64,000 bases of DNA from Halomonas shengliensis (GCF_900104135.1 NZ_FNIV01000006.1:62001-126000), one strand, 5' to 3'; counted from the stretch's first letter, positions 8,950 to 20,760 are shown. Notes: a model not told the origin generated them from the sequence alone. Made by a program: numbers and translations.

Positions 8950-9339
8950 TTAGTCGCCGATGACCATGACGCCTTCCGCCTCGAACTGCGCACCCTTGGG
9001 CAGCGCCTTGACGCCGATGGCGGCGCGCGCCGGGTAGGGCTTCTCGAAGAACTCCTCCATCACGGCGTTGACCACCGCGAACTGCCCCAGGTCGACCAGG
9101 TAGAGGTTGAGCTTGACGATGTCCTGCAGGGAGCCGGCGGCCTCCTCGCAGACGGCGCGCAGGTTGGTGAAGACCTGGCGGGCCTGGGCCTCGAAGTCGT
9201 CGGAGACCAGCTCCATGGTGGCCGGGTCCAGGGGGATCTGGCCGGAGAGGTAGACGGTGTTGCCGGCCTTGATGGCCTGGGAGTAGGGGCCGATGGCGGC
9301 GGGGGCCTTCTCGGTGTTGATCACAGCCTTGTTGCTCAT
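8950..9339 (-). CDS. ridA: 2-iminobutanoate/2-iminopropanoate deaminase RidA
   Basis: A 129-residue YjgF/YER057c-family enzyme that hydrolyses reactive enamine/imine by-products of PLP enzymes and so protects them from damage. The family pattern is clear: [12 protein letters not shown] near the N-terminus, LSGQIPLDP, and the late [17 protein letters not shown] segment containing the arginine that binds the carboxylate. GGAGCG lies upstream of the ATG. It follows spoT in the same direction after an 82-base gap, as in many gammaproteobacteria, and is probably the last or next-to-last gene of the gmk-rpoZ-spoT-ridA group. Confidence 0.95.
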   Translation of the reverse strand: MSNKAVINTEKAPAAIGPYSQAIKAGNTVYLSGQIPLDPATMELVSDDFEAQARQVFTNLRAVCEEAAGSLQDIVKLNLYLVDLGQFAVVNAVMEEFFEKPYPARAAIGVKALPKGAQFEAEGVMVIGD

Positions 9340-9383
9340 GGTGTCGCTCCGTTGTGGTTCTGTTCGGTAAGGAAACGGCCCGG

Positions 9384-9400
9384 CGCCCCCGGCGGGGGCG
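9384..9400 (-). terminator. small hairpin between spoT and ridA
   Basis: CGCCCCC and GGGGGCG arms (9384-9390, 9394-9400) pair around a three-base loop, 21 bases after spoT. No T tract; probably a partial terminator or RNA-processing signal. Confidence 0.35.
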
Positions 9401-9421
9401 ACCGGACCGATGGGGGAAGTG

Positions 9422-11557
9422 TCAGTTGCCCAGGCGGCTGATGCGCTCGACGTGGGAGAGGTTGCGCAGCCGCTTGATGATGCGCGCCAGGTGCACGCGG
9501 TCGCGCACGGCGAGGGTCAGGTTGACGGTGGCCAGGCGGGCGTCGCGCTCCTCGATGCCGATGCGCTCGATATTGGCGTCGGCGTCGGTGACCACCCCGG
9601 CGAGCTCGGCCACCAGGCCACGGCGGCTCTCCACCTGCAGGCGCAGCGCCACCGGGAAGTCCTCGTCGATCTCCCGGGCCCACTCCAGCGGGAAGAGCTT
9701 CTCGGGATCGTCGCCGAGCTCGGCGAGGTTGCGGCACTCGGCGCGGTGCACCACGATCCCCTTGCCCGCCGAGAGGTGGCCTACCACGGGGTCGCCGGGC
9801 AGCGGGTGGCAGCAGCGCGCGAACTTGATCACCATGCCCTCGGCGCCGCTGATCACGATGGGGCCCTGCTGGCGAGCCGCCGCGGGGCCGGGTGCCGTCT
9901 CCTCGCCATGCTGCAGGTCCACCAGGCGCCGGGCGATCACGTGGGCGACCCGCGAGCCGAGGCCGATGGACTCCAGCAGGGCGTCCTCGTTCTTCAGGCC
10001 CAGCTCCGCCAGCAGCTCGGGCAGCGGCCCCTCGGGCAGCTCCTCCAGGCTGGTCTCGAACGCCGCCAGCGCCTTGTTGAGCAGGCGTCGGCCCAGCTGC
10101 ACCGCCTCGGTGTGCTGCTGGTGCTTGAGCGCGTGGCGGATCGCCGAGCGCGCCTTGGCGGTGGCCACGAAGTTGAGCCAGGCGAGGTTGGGGCGCGCCC
10201 CCGGGGCGGTGATGATCTCCAGGGTCTGGCCGCTCTCCAGGCGGGTGGAGAGTGGGGCCAGGTGGCGGTCGATGCGGCAGGCGATGGTGCTGTTGCCGAT
10301 GTCGGTGTGCACGCTGTAGGCGAAGTCGATCACCGTGGCGCCCTGGGGCAGCTCCATGATGTCGCCCTTGGGGGTAAACACGTAGATATCATCGGGGAAG
10401 AGGTCGTTCTTGACGTGCTCGATGAACTCCAGCGAGTCCCCGGCATGGCGCTGCATCTCCAACAGCCCCTTGATCCAGGAGCGGGCCCGGGCGCGGCTGC
10501 CCTCAGCAATAGGATGGTCGGTCTGGCCCGCCTTGTAGAGCCAGTGGGCGGCGATGCCGTTGTTGGCCATGGCCTCCATCTCGCGGGTGCGGATCTGTAC
10601 CTCGATGGGCATGCCCCCCGCGCCGAACAGGGTGGTGTGCAGGCTCTGGTAGCCGTTGGCCTTGGGGATGGCGATGTAGTCCTTGAAGCGCCCGGGCACC
10701 GGCTTGTAGAGGTTATGCACCACGCCCAGGATGCGGTAGCAGCTGTCGACGTCCTCGGTGAGGATGCGGAAGCCGAAGACGTCCATGATCTCGTTGAACG
10801 ACTTGCGCTGGTCGCGCATCTTCTTGTAGATCGACAGCAGGTGCTTCTGGCGGCCGACCACGGTGCCGGCCAGCCCCTCGTCGTCGAGGCTCTGCTGCAG
10901 GGTGTTCTGGATCTGGCGGATCGCCGAGCGGCGGTGGCCCCGGGCGCTGGAGACGGCGCGCTTGATGCGCTCGGCACGCATCGGGTGGATCGCCTGGAAG
11001 GAGAGGTCCTCGAGCTCCACGCGGATGGTGTTGATGCCCAGGCGGCTGGCGATACGGGCGTAGATCTCCAGGGTCTCGCGGGCGATGCGGCGCTTCTTCT
11101 CGGGGCGCAGGGCGCCCAGGGTGCGCATGTTGTGCAGGCGGTCGGCGAGCTTGACGATGATCACCCGGATGTCCCGGGACATCGCCAGCACCATCTTCTG
11201 GAAGTTCTCGGCCTGGGCGACCGCCTTGTCCTCGAAGGCGATCTGGGTCAGCTTGGAGACGCCATCCACCAGCTCCGCCACCGGGGCGCCGAACTGGCGC
11301 GCCAGGGCCTCCTTGCCGACCCCGGTATCCTCGATCACGTCGTGCAGCATGGCGGCCATCAGGCTCTGATGGTCCATATGCATGTTGGCGAGGATGTTGG
11401 CGACGGCCAGGGGGTGGGTGACGTAGGGTTCACCGGAGCGCCGGCGCTGGCCGTCGTGGGCCTGCTCGGCGTAGTAGAAGGCGCGCTTGACCTGCTGGAT
11501 CTCGCCCTGGGGAAGGTAGCCGCCGAGTCGGTCGGCCAGGTCATCGATGGTGAACAT
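9422..11557 (-). CDS. spoT: bifunctional (p)ppGpp synthase/hydrolase SpoT
   Basis: A 711-residue Rel/Spo protein that makes and degrades the stringent-response alarmone (p)ppGpp. The HD hydrolase domain is intact (H72, D73 and E76, D77 in HDVIEDTG). The synthetase domain has [20 protein letters not shown] and the EVQIRT motif. A TGS domain ([22 protein letters not shown]) and a C-terminal ACT domain follow. With a complete hydrolase site it is SpoT rather than RelA. It sits 66 bases after rpoZ, the classical gmk-rpoZ-spoT order; a perfect hairpin lies in that gap. Confidence 0.97.
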   Translation of the reverse strand: MFTIDDLADRLGGYLPQGEIQQVKRAFYYAEQAHDGQRRRSGEPYVTHPLAVANILANMHMDHQSLMAAMLHDVIEDTGVGKEALARQFGAPVAELVDGVSKLTQIAFEDKAVAQAENFQKMVLAMSRDIRVIIVKLADRLHNMRTLGALRPEKKRRIARETLEIYARIASRLGINTIRVELEDLSFQAIHPMRAERIKRAVSSARGHRRSAIRQIQNTLQQSLDDEGLAGTVVGRQKHLLSIYKKMRDQRKSFNEIMDVFGFRILTEDVDSCYRILGVVHNLYKPVPGRFKDYIAIPKANGYQSLHTTLFGAGGMPIEVQIRTREMEAMANNGIAAHWLYKAGQTDHPIAEGSRARARSWIKGLLEMQRHAGDSLEFIEHVKNDLFPDDIYVFTPKGDIMELPQGATVIDFAYSVHTDIGNSTIACRIDRHLAPLSTRLESGQTLEIITAPGARPNLAWLNFVATAKARSAIRHALKHQQHTEAVQLGRRLLNKALAAFETSLEELPEGPLPELLAELGLKNEDALLESIGLGSRVAHVIARRLVDLQHGEETAPGPAAARQQGPIVISGAEGMVIKFARCCHPLPGDPVVGHLSAGKGIVVHRAECRNLAELGDDPEKLFPLEWAREIDEDFPVALRLQVESRRGLVAELAGVVTDADANIERIGIEERDARLATVNLTLAVRDRVHLARIIKRLRNLSHVERISRLGN

Positions 11558-11597
11558 GCGGCGCGCCCTGACTCCTGCGTGAGTGTCCGGAAGGGAG

Positions 11598-11619
11598 CGA
11601 CGGCGCCTGGGCGCCGTCG
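11598..11619 (-). terminator. hairpin between rpoZ and spoT
   Basis: CGACGGCGC and GCGCCGTCG pair perfectly around a CTGG loop, four bases beyond the rpoZ stop. It has no T tract. It may lower spoT transcription relative to rpoZ. Confidence 0.5.
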
Positions 11620-11623
11620 GGGA

Positions 11624-11881
11624 TCACTCCTCGGCGAAGCTGCCGTACTGGGGCTGGGGCGGCCGCACCGGGGCCTCGACGGGCTCGTCGAGCACGCTGG
11701 CGTCGACCAGGCCGGCGGCGATCTCGCGCAGGGCCATGACGGTGGGCTTGTCGTTCTCCCACGGCAGTTGGGCGTCGCGGGAGCCGCGGGCCAGCTGGCG
11801 GGCGCGCTGGGTGGAGATCATCACCAGCTTGAAGCGGTTTTCGACGTTTTCCAGACAATCTTCGACAGTGACTCGCGCCAT
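11624..11881 (-). CDS. rpoZ: RNA polymerase omega subunit
   Basis: An 85-residue omega subunit, which helps fold and assemble the beta-prime subunit and forms part of a ppGpp-binding site on RNA polymerase. The N-terminus [20 protein letters not shown] and the downstream RARQLARG and [11 protein letters not shown] segments are the family signature. The ATG at 11881 with AGGAAGG upstream is preferred to a longer frame starting at 11926. It lies between gmk and spoT, a widely conserved linkage of transcription and stringent control. Confidence 0.96.
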   Translation of the reverse strand: MARVTVEDCLENVENRFKLVMISTQRARQLARGSRDAQLPWENDKPTVMALREIAAGLVDASVLDEPVEAPVRPPQPQYGSFAEE

Positions 11882-12010
11882 GGATGCCTTCCTGAAGTGC
11901 TGACGGGACCCCGGCGTCGCGCGCACGGGGCGCGAGACGGGAGTCCGCTATGGATAGACCTGATAGGTTACTCGAGGCGCGGCAGCGCTGACAAGCGCCA
12001 CGCGCGGGCC

Positions 12011-14023
<2,013 letters not shown>

Positions 14024-14045
14024 TCAGCAGACGAAGGGTCGCCGT

Positions 14046-14909
14046 CTACTCGATGTTCTGGATCTGCTCGCGCATCTGCTCGATGAGCACCTTGAGCTCC
14101 ACCGCGCAGCGGGTGGTGCTGGCCACCACCGACTTCGATGACAGGGTGTTGGCCTCGCGGTTGAGCTCCTGCATCAGGAAGTCCAGGCGGCGGCCGATGG
14201 GCCCCTTCTGCCTGAGCTGGCGCTCCACCTCGGCGACGTGGGTGGCGAGGCGGTCGAGCTCCTCGTCGACGTCGGCCTTCTGGGCCAGCAGGGCGAGCTC
14301 GGCCTCCAGGCGCTGGGGGTCGAGCTCGGCGCGCACGCCCTCCAGCCGCTCCAGCAGCTGGGCGCGCTGGCGCTCGAGGATCTGCGGCATCAGGGTGCGC
14401 ACCTCGGCCACCTGGGCCTCGATACCGGCGAGCCGCTCGCGGATCAGGGCGGCGAGCTTGTCGCCCTCCCGGGCGCGGCCGGCCACCAGGTCGGCCAGCG
14501 CCTGGTCGAACAGGGTGAGCGCCGCGGCCTTGACGCTCTCGGGGTCGGGACCACGGTTCTCCAGCACGCCGGGGTAGTCGAGCAGGGCCAGGGCATCGGG
14601 CGGGGTGGTGTCCTCCACCGCCTGGCGCACCTCGGCCAGTGCCTGGGCGAGCTCGGCCAGGCGCGCGCCGTTCACGGCCAGGCCGGCGGCGTCGCCGGCG
14701 GGCTCGAAGCGCAGGCTCACCTCCACCTTGCCCCGGGCCAGCCGGGCGCGCAGCGCCTCGCGGAAGGCCGGCTCCAGGTCGCGCAGGCTCTCGGGGAGGC
14801 GGAAGTGGGGCTCCAGGTAGCGCTGGTTCACCGAGCGCAGCTCGAGCTGCAGGCTGCCCCAGGAGGCGCTGTGCTCCTGGCGGGTGAAGGCGGTCATGCT
14901 GTGGACCAT
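14046..14909 (-). CDS. yicC: YicC-family endoribonuclease
   Basis: A 287-residue protein of the YicC/YloC family, the same length as E. coli YicC, which has been reported to be an endoribonuclease. The N-terminus MVHSMTAFTRQE, the central LEVQLR-type acidic helices and the C-terminal FLMQELNREANTLSSKS block are the family hallmarks; the last contains the conserved QELNRE. AGGAGG precedes the ATG at 14909. It is divergent from rph across a 123-base gap, the same gene pairing as in E. coli (rph-yicC) and Pseudomonas. Confidence 0.93.
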   Translation of the reverse strand: MVHSMTAFTRQEHSASWGSLQLELRSVNQRYLEPHFRLPESLRDLEPAFREALRARLARGKVEVSLRFEPAGDAAGLAVNGARLAELAQALAEVRQAVEDTTPPDALALLDYPGVLENRGPDPESVKAAALTLFDQALADLVAGRAREGDKLAALIRERLAGIEAQVAEVRTLMPQILERQRAQLLERLEGVRAELDPQRLEAELALLAQKADVDEELDRLATHVAEVERQLRQKGPIGRRLDFLMQELNREANTLSSKSVVASTTRCAVELKVLIEQMREQIQNIE

Positions 14910-15032
14910 GGGGCCTCCTGACGACGGGGTGGGGGGAGATGGGCGCAGTGTAACCGATTCGCCGGCAGCACCGGGCCAAGCGTGTAGAATGGCGGCCAGC
15001 CGATTCCCCCACCGACGAGATCACGAGGACCC

Positions 15033-15770
15033 ATGGCCAACGACGTTCGACGCCCCAGCGGGCGCGCCCCCGAGCAGCCACGCGAGATCCGCCTGACCCG
15101 CGACTACACCCGCCACGCCGAAGGCTCGGTGCTGGTCGAGTTCGGTGACACCAAGGTGCTGTGCAACGCCAGCGTGGAACCCGGCGTGCCGCGCTGGCTG
15201 CGCGGCAAGGGCCAGGGTTGGGTCACCGCCGAGTACGGCATGCTGCCGCGTGCCACCCATACCCGCGGCGGCCGCGAGGCGACCCGCGGCAAGCAGGGCG
15301 GCCGCACCCTGGAGATCCAGCGCCTGATCGGCCGTTCGCTGCGCGCGGCGGTCAATCTCAAGAAGCTGGGCGAGTTCACCATCACCGTGGATTGCGACGT
15401 GATCCAGGCCGACGGCGGCACCCGCACCGCCTCCATCACCGGCGGCTGCGTGGCGCTGGTGGATGCCATCCGCTACCTGCAGCGCAACAAGCTGATCAAG
15501 GGCGACCCCTTCAAGCAGCTGGTGAGCTCCATCTCGGTGGGCCTGTTCAAGGGCGTGCCGGTGGTGGACCTGGACTATCCCGAGGACAGCGCGGCCGACA
15601 CCGACATGAACGTGGTGATGGCCGAGGCGGGCAGCCTGATCGAGGTGCAGGGCACCGCCGAGAAGGGCAGCTTCAGCCGCGCCGAGCTCAACGCCATGCT
15701 GGAGCTGGCCGAGAACGCCGGCGCCCAGCTGTTCGAGCACCAGCGCGAGGCGCTGGGCATCCCGCGCTGA
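15033..15770 (+). CDS. rph: ribonuclease PH
   Basis: A 245-residue phosphorolytic 3'-5' exoribonuclease that trims tRNA 3' ends. Family signatures include [20 protein letters not shown], the RNA-binding arginine-rich loop [16 protein letters not shown] and the catalytic-region [19 protein letters not shown]. The ATG at 15033 (ACGAGGAC in front) adds a short MANDV before the usual MRPSGR start. A TAGAAT sequence at 14985-14990 could be its -10. A perfect 17-bp hairpin follows the stop. The frame is full length, unlike the frameshifted rph of E. coli K-12. Confidence 0.96.
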   Translation: MANDVRRPSGRAPEQPREIRLTRDYTRHAEGSVLVEFGDTKVLCNASVEPGVPRWLRGKGQGWVTAEYGMLPRATHTRGGREATRGKQGGRTLEIQRLIGRSLRAAVNLKKLGEFTITVDCDVIQADGGTRTASITGGCVALVDAIRYLQRNKLIKGDPFKQLVSSISVGLFKGVPVVDLDYPEDSAADTDMNVVMAEAGSLIEVQGTAEKGSFSRAELNAMLELAENAGAQLFEHQREALGIPR

Positions 15771-15790
15771 GGCGCCGGGCTGCCGCCATC

Positions 15791-15829
15791 AACGCAGAGT
15801 GCCGGCCTCGGGGGCCGGCACTCTGCGTT
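15791..15829. terminator. bidirectional hairpin terminator between rph and crc-like gene
   Basis: A perfect 17-base inverted repeat (15791-15807 and 15813-15829) with loop TCGGG lies between the convergent stops of rph (15770) and the Crc-like gene (15862). The outer AAC/GTT ends give little T tract, but the stem is very stable and serves both strands. Confidence 0.8.
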
Positions 15830-15861
15830 CCGGCGAGGCGGAACGGCGACGGGGGCAGGGC

Positions 15862-16629
15862 TCAGAGCGGCAGGTCGTACTCGACGATCAGCGGGGCGTG
15901 CTCGGAGAAGGTGGCGTCGTAGTCGATCCAGGCGTCCACCACATGGCGGCGGAAGTTGGGGCCCACCACCTGATAGTCGATGCGCCAGCCCTCCTGGCGG
16001 GAGCGCGGCACCTCCTGGTCGAGCTTGGGCCACCAGGTGTACTCGCCGGCGTCGCGGTTGATCTCGCGGAAGCAGTCGATGAAGCCGGTGGGGCCGAACA
16101 CCTGGTCCATCCAGGCGCGCTCCTCGGGGGTGAAGCCTGGGGTCTCCTGGTTGTCGGCCCAGTTCTCCAGGTCGATGGTCTTGTGGGCGATGTGCCAGGT
16201 GCCGCAGATGATGTACTCGCGGCGCTTGCGCGCCATCTTGCTCAGGTACTCCTGGTACTGTGCCATGAAGGCCTGCTTGGCGGCGGGGTCGCTGCCGTCG
16301 GGCATCAGGAAGCTGGCGATGCTGAAGCGGTCGTAGTCCGCCTGCAGGAAGCGTGCCTCGTGGTCGCACTGGGGGAAGCCCAGCCCGTACATGATCGCCT
16401 TGGGGATCTTGCGGCAGTAGAGGCCGACCCCGGAGAAGCCGTCCTGCTCGGCGTCGAGGAAGTAGCCCTCGTAGCCTTCCGGATAGAGGATGCTGTCGTC
16501 CAGCTCGAAGCTCTTGGCCTTGGTATTCTGGATGCAGACGACATCGGCGTCCTGGTTGGCCAGCCAGTCGAGGAAGCCTCGCCCGACGGCCTCGCGGATG
16601 CCGTTGACGTTGATGGTAGCGATTTTCAT
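15862..16629 (-). CDS. crc: Crc-like catabolite repression protein (ExoIII fold, catalytic residues lost)
   Basis: A 255-residue endonuclease/exonuclease/phosphatase-fold protein. Fold landmarks survive (INVNG at 6-10, WRIDYQ with D218, HAPLIVEY with H244), but ExoIII active-site residues are replaced: metal ligand E34 by N35 (IQNTK), D151/N153 by T144 and H146 (CGTWHIAH), D258 by E243, and the active tyrosine region reads FSIASF. The sequence instead resembles Pseudomonas Crc (KRREYI.CG, PGFTPEERAWMDQVFG). It lies between rph and divergent pyrE, exactly where Pseudomonas carries crc. Known Crc works with Hfq to repress translation of catabolic mRNAs. Automatic annotation would call it exodeoxyribonuclease III, which these changes argue against. 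Confidence 0.78.
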   Translation of the reverse strand: MKIATINVNGIREAVGRGFLDWLANQDADVVCIQNTKAKSFELDDSILYPEGYEGYFLDAEQDGFSGVGLYCRKIPKAIMYGLGFPQCDHEARFLQADYDRFSIASFLMPDGSDPAAKQAFMAQYQEYLSKMARKRREYIICGTWHIAHKTIDLENWADNQETPGFTPEERAWMDQVFGPTGFIDCFREINRDAGEYTWWPKLDQEVPRSRQEGWRIDYQVVGPNFRRHVVDAWIDYDATFSEHAPLIVEYDLPL

Positions 16630-16710
16630 ACGTGGTCCCTTTACCGTCGCGCGTGTATGATACCCGACGTTTCGACGTTTGGGTAAATGGCGAAGGCCAA
16701 TAAACGTGAT

Positions 16711-16716
16711 AGGAGG
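16711..16716 (+). promoter_or_regulatory. ribosome-binding site deciding the pyrE start
   Basis: A perfect AGGAGG, four bases before GTG 16721 and 19 bases before the in-frame ATG at 16736. The spacing favours the GTG. Confidence 0.7.
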
Positions 16717-16720
16717 CCCC

Positions 16721-17401
16721 GTGGCGGATCGACGCATGCAGCCCTACCAGCGCGAGTTCATCGAGTTTGCCATCGCGCAGGGGGTGCTGCGTTTCGGCGA
16801 GTTCACGCTCAAGTCGGGTCGTGTCAGCCCCTACTTCTTCAACGCCGGGCTGTTCCGCACCGGCGGCGCCCTGGCCCGGCTGGGGCGCTTCTACGCCCGC
16901 GCCATCGCCGACCAGGCGCCGGCCTTCGACGTGCTCTTCGGCCCCGCCTACAAGGGTATCCCGCTGGCCGCCACCACCGCCGTGGCGCTGGCCGACCACC
17001 ACGACCGCGACCTCCCCTACGCCTTCAACCGCAAGGAGGCCAAGGCCCATGGCGAGGGCGGCAACATCGTCGGCGCCGAGCTCGAAGGCGATATCCTGAT
17101 CATCGACGATGTGATCACCGCCGGCACCGCCATCGGCGAGGTGATGACGCTGATCCAGGGCGCCGGCGCCCGCGCCGCCGGGGTGGTGATCGCCCTGGAT
17201 CGCCAGGAGCGCGGCAGCACCGAGGGCGAGGCGCGCAGCGCCATCCAGGAGGTCGAGGCGCGCTACGCCATGCCGGTGATCAGCATCGTGACGCTGGACA
17301 TGGTGCTGGCCTATCTTGAGGAGCAGGGCGGCGAGCGCCTGCGTGGCCACGCCGACGCCATCCGCGCCTATCGGGAGCGCTATGGCGTGACGCCGGAGTG
17401 A
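16721..17401 (+). CDS. pyrE: orotate phosphoribosyltransferase
   Basis: A 226-residue enzyme joining orotate and PRPP to form orotidine monophosphate in pyrimidine synthesis. The substrate loop region [21 protein letters not shown] and the PRPP-binding [13 protein letters not shown] motif are intact. The start is set at GTG 16721 by AGGAGG at 16711-16716; the alternative ATG at 16736 gives the shorter MQPYQREF start found in E. coli but lies too far from that site. It is divergent from the Crc-like gene across 91 bases; TATGAT at 16656-16661 may be its -10. Confidence 0.95.
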   Translation: MADRRMQPYQREFIEFAIAQGVLRFGEFTLKSGRVSPYFFNAGLFRTGGALARLGRFYARAIADQAPAFDVLFGPAYKGIPLAATTAVALADHHDRDLPYAFNRKEAKAHGEGGNIVGAELEGDILIIDDVITAGTAIGEVMTLIQGAGARAAGVVIALDRQERGSTEGEARSAIQEVEARYAMPVISIVTLDMVLAYLEEQGGERLRGHADAIRAYRERYGVTPE

Positions 17402-17406
17402 GCTAT

Positions 17407-17445
17407 GCTGTACGTTAAGTGTACAAGATTTTTGTTTCGTACAGC
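17407..17445. promoter_or_regulatory. inverted repeat upstream of yfaZ-like gene
   Basis: GCTGTACG (17407-17414) is mirrored by CGTACAGC (17438-17445) across 23 AT-rich bases, with an extra TGTACA between. This AT-rich patch is the only space for the yfaZ-like promoter. The 13-base word TTGTTTCGTACAG recurs upstream of the chalcone-isomerase-like gene near 53580. It may be an operator for an unknown regulator. Confidence 0.35.
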
Positions 17446-17478
17446 CTTCGGCGTCGACAGGAGAGAGGGAGAGACGGG

Positions 17479-18033
17479 ATGCGAGCGATGACGAGAGGCC
17501 TCATCGGCCTGGCGCTGCTGGTCGGCGCGAGCGGCGTGCAGGCCAGCGAGCTGGACCTCAACCTGGGCGCCGATGCGGTCCAGTTCGAGGCGGCGGGCGA
17601 GCTGGTGGAGGGTATCCGCCTGGGCGGCGGGGTGGTGGACAGCGATTACCGTGAGGACGCCACCGTCTTCCACGCCCAGCTGATGGGCAGCCAGCACACC
17701 TCGCGCCGCGAGATCGGCGTGGGCGCTCGCTGGACCCACTACGATACCGACGTCGGCGAGGGCGGCGGCCTCGGCCTGGGCGGCTACGGCTACGTCTACC
17801 TGCCCAGCCTTCCCGAGGTCTCGCTGGGCGGTTATGGCTACTATACGCCGGATGCCGTGACCAGCCGCGAGCTGGAGGAGGGCTACGAGGTCGGCCTGCG
17901 TGCCCGCTACGCCTTCACCCCCAACGTCGACGGCTACCTGGGCGTGCGCCAGCTGGACGCCGACTTCAAGGATGAGCCGGGCAGCCGCACCCTGGATCGC
18001 GGCGCCCAGGTCGGGGTTCGCCTGCGCTTCTGA
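17479..18033 (+). CDS. YfaZ-family outer-membrane protein
   Basis: A 184-residue exported protein. A basic start followed by a hydrophobic stretch and an Ala-Ser cleavage region (about residues 1-23) forms a signal peptide. The rest alternates short amphipathic strands rich in glycine and aromatic residues (GLGLGGYGYVYLPSLPEVSLGGYGY) and ends in a phenylalanine (VRLRF), the signature of an outer-membrane beta-barrel. The sequence fits the YfaZ family, whose function is unknown. The start at 17479 follows a purine-rich AGAGGGAG. A perfect hairpin follows the stop. The upstream inverted repeat suggests dedicated regulation. Confidence 0.75.
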   Translation: MRAMTRGLIGLALLVGASGVQASELDLNLGADAVQFEAAGELVEGIRLGGGVVDSDYREDATVFHAQLMGSQHTSRREIGVGARWTHYDTDVGEGGGLGLGGYGYVYLPSLPEVSLGGYGYYTPDAVTSRELEEGYEVGLRARYAFTPNVDGYLGVRQLDADFKDEPGSRTLDRGAQVGVRLRF

Positions 18034-18062
18034 CTCCCTGTCTCCCGACCCCCGGCATCGAT

Positions 18063-18087
18063 GGCGGGCCCCCTGGCGGGGCCCGCC
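18063..18087 (+). terminator. hairpin after yfaZ-like gene
   Basis: GGCGGGCCCC and GGGGCCCGCC form a perfect ten-base stem with loop CTGGC between the yfaZ-like gene and trmL. No T tract. Confidence 0.6.
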
Positions 18088-18117
18088 TGCGTTCCACGGG
18101 GCCTCACCGGAGCCGCC

Positions 18118-18597
18118 ATGCTCGACGTCGTCCTCTACCAGCCCGAGATCCCCCCCAACACCGGCAACCTGATCCGCCTGTGCGCCAACACCGGCTTTCG
18201 CCTGCACCTGATCGAGCCGCTGGGCTTCGTGCTGGATGACAAACGGTTGCGCCGGGCGGGGCTCGACTACCACGAGTGGGCGGCGGTGCGGGTGCATCCC
18301 GGCTGGGAGGCATACCTGGCGGCGGCGGGCCCGGAGCGCCTCTTCGCCGTTTCGACCCGCGGCCGGACCGGCTATCATGAGCCTCGCTACCGGGCCGGCG
18401 ACGCCTTGGTGTTCGGCCCCGAGACCCGCGGCCTGCCCCAGGCGCTGCTCGACGCCCTGCCCGAGACGCAGCGGCTGCGCATCCCCATGCGCGAGGAGAG
18501 CCGCAGCCTCAACCTCTCCAACGCCTGCGCGGTGCTGGTCTTCGAAGCCTGGCGACAGCTGGGCTTCGCCGGTGCCGCCGGAGTCGATACCCGATGA
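18118..18597 (+). CDS. trmL: tRNA (cytidine/uridine-34 2'-O)-methyltransferase
   Basis: A 159-residue SPOUT methyltransferase that methylates the ribose of the wobble base in tRNA-Leu species. The N-terminus [20 protein letters not shown] and the C-terminal knot motif [15 protein letters not shown], which binds S-adenosylmethionine, are canonical, and the length nearly equals E. coli TrmL (157). The ATG at 18118 is preferred to an in-frame ATG in the terminator region at 18061. Its stop overlaps the rep start as ATGA, so the two are translationally coupled. Confidence 0.94.
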   Translation: MLDVVLYQPEIPPNTGNLIRLCANTGFRLHLIEPLGFVLDDKRLRRAGLDYHEWAAVRVHPGWEAYLAAAGPERLFAVSTRGRTGYHEPRYRAGDALVFGPETRGLPQALLDALPETQRLRIPMREESRSLNLSNACAVLVFEAWRQLGFAGAAGVDTR

Positions 18598-20657
18598 ACG
18601 CGCCCCCCACGATCCAGCAGCGCCTCGCCGGCCTCAACCCTCGCCAGCGCGAGGCGGTCGCCCACATCGACGGCCCCTGCCTGGTGCTGGCCGGCGCCGG
18701 TTCCGGCAAGACCAGCGTGATCACCACCAAGATCGCCTACCTGGTGCAGGTGTGCGGCATGAGTGCCCGGCGCATCGCCGCGGTGACCTTCACCAACAAG
18801 GCCGCCCGGGAGATGAAGGAGCGCGTGGGCAGCATGCTCAAGGGCCGGGAGGGGCACGGGCTCACCGTCTCCACCTTCCACACCCTGGGGCTCAACATCA
18901 TTCGCCGCGAGCTCAAGGCGCTGGGCTACCGCCCCGGCTTCTCGCTGTTCGACCCCGAGGACGCCAAGGCCCTGCTGCGCGACCTGATGCACAAGGATGC
19001 CCAGGTCGACGCCGACCAGATCAACGCCGTGCAGCACCGCATCTCCGACTGGAAGAACGATCTGGTGCTGCCCGGCCAGGCGCTCTCCCACGCCGCCGAC
19101 GAGGACGAGCTGTTCGCCGCCCGGGTCTATGAGGCCTACAACCGCCACCTCAAGGCCTACAATGCGGTGGACTTCGACGACCTGATCCTGCTGCCGGTGG
19201 TGCTGCTGCGCGACGACCCCGAGGCCCTGGCGCGCTGGCGCAAGCGCATCCACTACATGCTGGTGGACGAGTACCAGGACACCAACGTCAGCCAGTACCA
19301 GCTGGTCAAGCTGCTGATGGGGGAGCGCAAGACCTTCACCGTGGTGGGCGACGACGACCAGTCGATCTACGCCTGGCGCGGCGCGCGGCCCGAGAACCTG
19401 GTGACCCTGGGCGAGGACTTCCCGCGTCTCAACGTCATCAAGCTGGAGCAGAACTACCGCTCCACCGGCACCATCCTGCGCGCCGCCAACACCCTGATCG
19501 GCCATAACCCCCACGTCTACGAGAAGACCCTGTGGTCGGAGATGGGCGAGGGCGCGCCGATCCGCGTGGTGGTCAACCGCCACGAGGAGGCCGAGGCGGA
19601 GCGCGTGGCCAGCGAGATCCTCACCCGCCGCATCAAGGAGCGTGCGGAATGGCGCGACTTCGCGGTGCTCTACCGCGGCAACTTCCAGGCCCGGCTGCTG
19701 GAGCTCAAGCTGCAGCACTACCAGATCCCCTACAAGCTCTCCGGCGGCACCTCCTTCTTCTCGCGCAACGAGATCAAGGACGCCATGGCCTACCTGCGGC
19801 TGTTGATCAACCCGGCCGACGACAACGCCTTCCTGCGCATCGTCAACGTGCCGCGCCGGGAGGTCGGCCCCGGTACCCTGGAGAAGCTCGCCAATTACGC
19901 TACCGAGCGGGGCATCGCGCTGTTCGCCGCTTGCCATGAGCTGGGCCTGGCCGAGCAGCTGCCGACCCGAGCGGTGGAGCGCCTGGGGCGCTTCACCCAC
20001 TTCATCGACGGGGTGCGCCGGCGCATGGATGGCGGCGATGCCATCGCCGCCATCCGCGACATGCTGCGCGAGATGGACTACGAGGCGTGGCTCTACCAGA
20101 ACGCCAGCGCGCCCACCATCGCCGAGCGGCGCATGGCCAACGTCTGGACCCTGATCGACCAGCTCGAACGCTCCATGCAGGCCGACCCCGAGGAGAGTTC
20201 GGTGACCGAGGAGACCGAGACCGATGACGTGGAGTCGGCGATCTCGCGGCTGGTACTGCGCGACATCCTCGAGCAGCAGGCCGAGGAGGATGACTCCGAC
20301 CGCGTCCAGCTGCTCACCATGCACGCCTCCAAGGGCCTGGAGTTTCCCCACGTCTACCTGATGGGCCTGGAGGAGGAGCTGCTGCCCCACCGCAACGCCA
20401 TCGAGGCGGGCACCGTGGAGGAGGAACGGCGCCTGGCCTATGTAGGCATCACCCGGGCGCGGCGCACCCTGACCCTGACCCTGGCCCGCCAGCGCAAGGC
20501 CTATGGCGAGCTGATGGACTGCGCGCCGAGCCGCTTCCTCGATGAGCTCCCCGAGGCGGACCTGGAGTGGGAGGGGCGCACCGACCGCGAGGACCCGGAG
20601 AAGAAGCAGGCCCGCGGCCAGGACGCCATCGCCGGGTTGCGCTCCCTTTTGGGCTGA
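18594..20657 (+). CDS. rep: ATP-dependent DNA helicase Rep
   Basis: A 687-residue superfamily 1A 3'-5' helicase that clears proteins ahead of replication forks. The Walker A motif AGAGSGKTS follows the Q-motif LNPRQREAV; motif II is DEYQDTN, motif [16 protein letters not shown], motif [12 protein letters not shown] and motif [10 protein letters not shown]. Length and the [14 protein letters not shown] end match Rep rather than UvrD. It starts inside the end of trmL (four-base overlap). A bidirectional hairpin separates it from the convergent cytochrome gene. Confidence 0.96.
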   Translation: MNAPPTIQQRLAGLNPRQREAVAHIDGPCLVLAGAGSGKTSVITTKIAYLVQVCGMSARRIAAVTFTNKAAREMKERVGSMLKGREGHGLTVSTFHTLGLNIIRRELKALGYRPGFSLFDPEDAKALLRDLMHKDAQVDADQINAVQHRISDWKNDLVLPGQALSHAADEDELFAARVYEAYNRHLKAYNAVDFDDLILLPVVLLRDDPEALARWRKRIHYMLVDEYQDTNVSQYQLVKLLMGERKTFTVVGDDDQSIYAWRGARPENLVTLGEDFPRLNVIKLEQNYRSTGTILRAANTLIGHNPHVYEKTLWSEMGEGAPIRVVVNRHEEAEAERVASEILTRRIKERAEWRDFAVLYRGNFQARLLELKLQHYQIPYKLSGGTSFFSRNEIKDAMAYLRLLINPADDNAFLRIVNVPRREVGPGTLEKLANYATERGIALFAACHELGLAEQLPTRAVERLGRFTHFIDGVRRRMDGGDAIAAIRDMLREMDYEAWLYQNASAPTIAERRMANVWTLIDQLERSMQADPEESSVTEETETDDVESAISRLVLRDILEQQAEEDDSDRVQLLTMHASKGLEFPHVYLMGLEEELLPHRNAIEAGTVEEERRLAYVGITRARRTLTLTLARQRKAYGELMDCAPSRFLDELPEADLEWEGRTDREDPEKKQARGQDAIAGLRSLLG

Positions 20658-20716
20658 GGGCTCCCTACTCGGCTGAGGGCTCTCTGCTGGATCGAAGCTG
20701 CCATCCCCGAACGCAA

Positions 20717-20740
20717 GCGGGGCGCCCTAAGGCGCCCCGC
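20717..20740. terminator. bidirectional terminator between rep and cytochrome c5 gene
   Basis: GCGGGGCGCC and GGCGCCCCGC pair perfectly around CTAA, between the convergent stops at 20657 and 20761. Confidence 0.7.
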
Positions 20741-20760
20741 GTGTCGTCCTGTCGGCCGGC

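Noticed and set aside
15862..16629. Exodeoxyribonuclease III
   Set aside because: Catalytic Glu, Asp and Asn ligands are replaced; gene order and sequence fit Crc.
17407..17445. LexA box
   Set aside because: CTGT is not followed by ACAG at eight-base spacing; spacing and sequence do not match the gammaproteobacterial SOS box.
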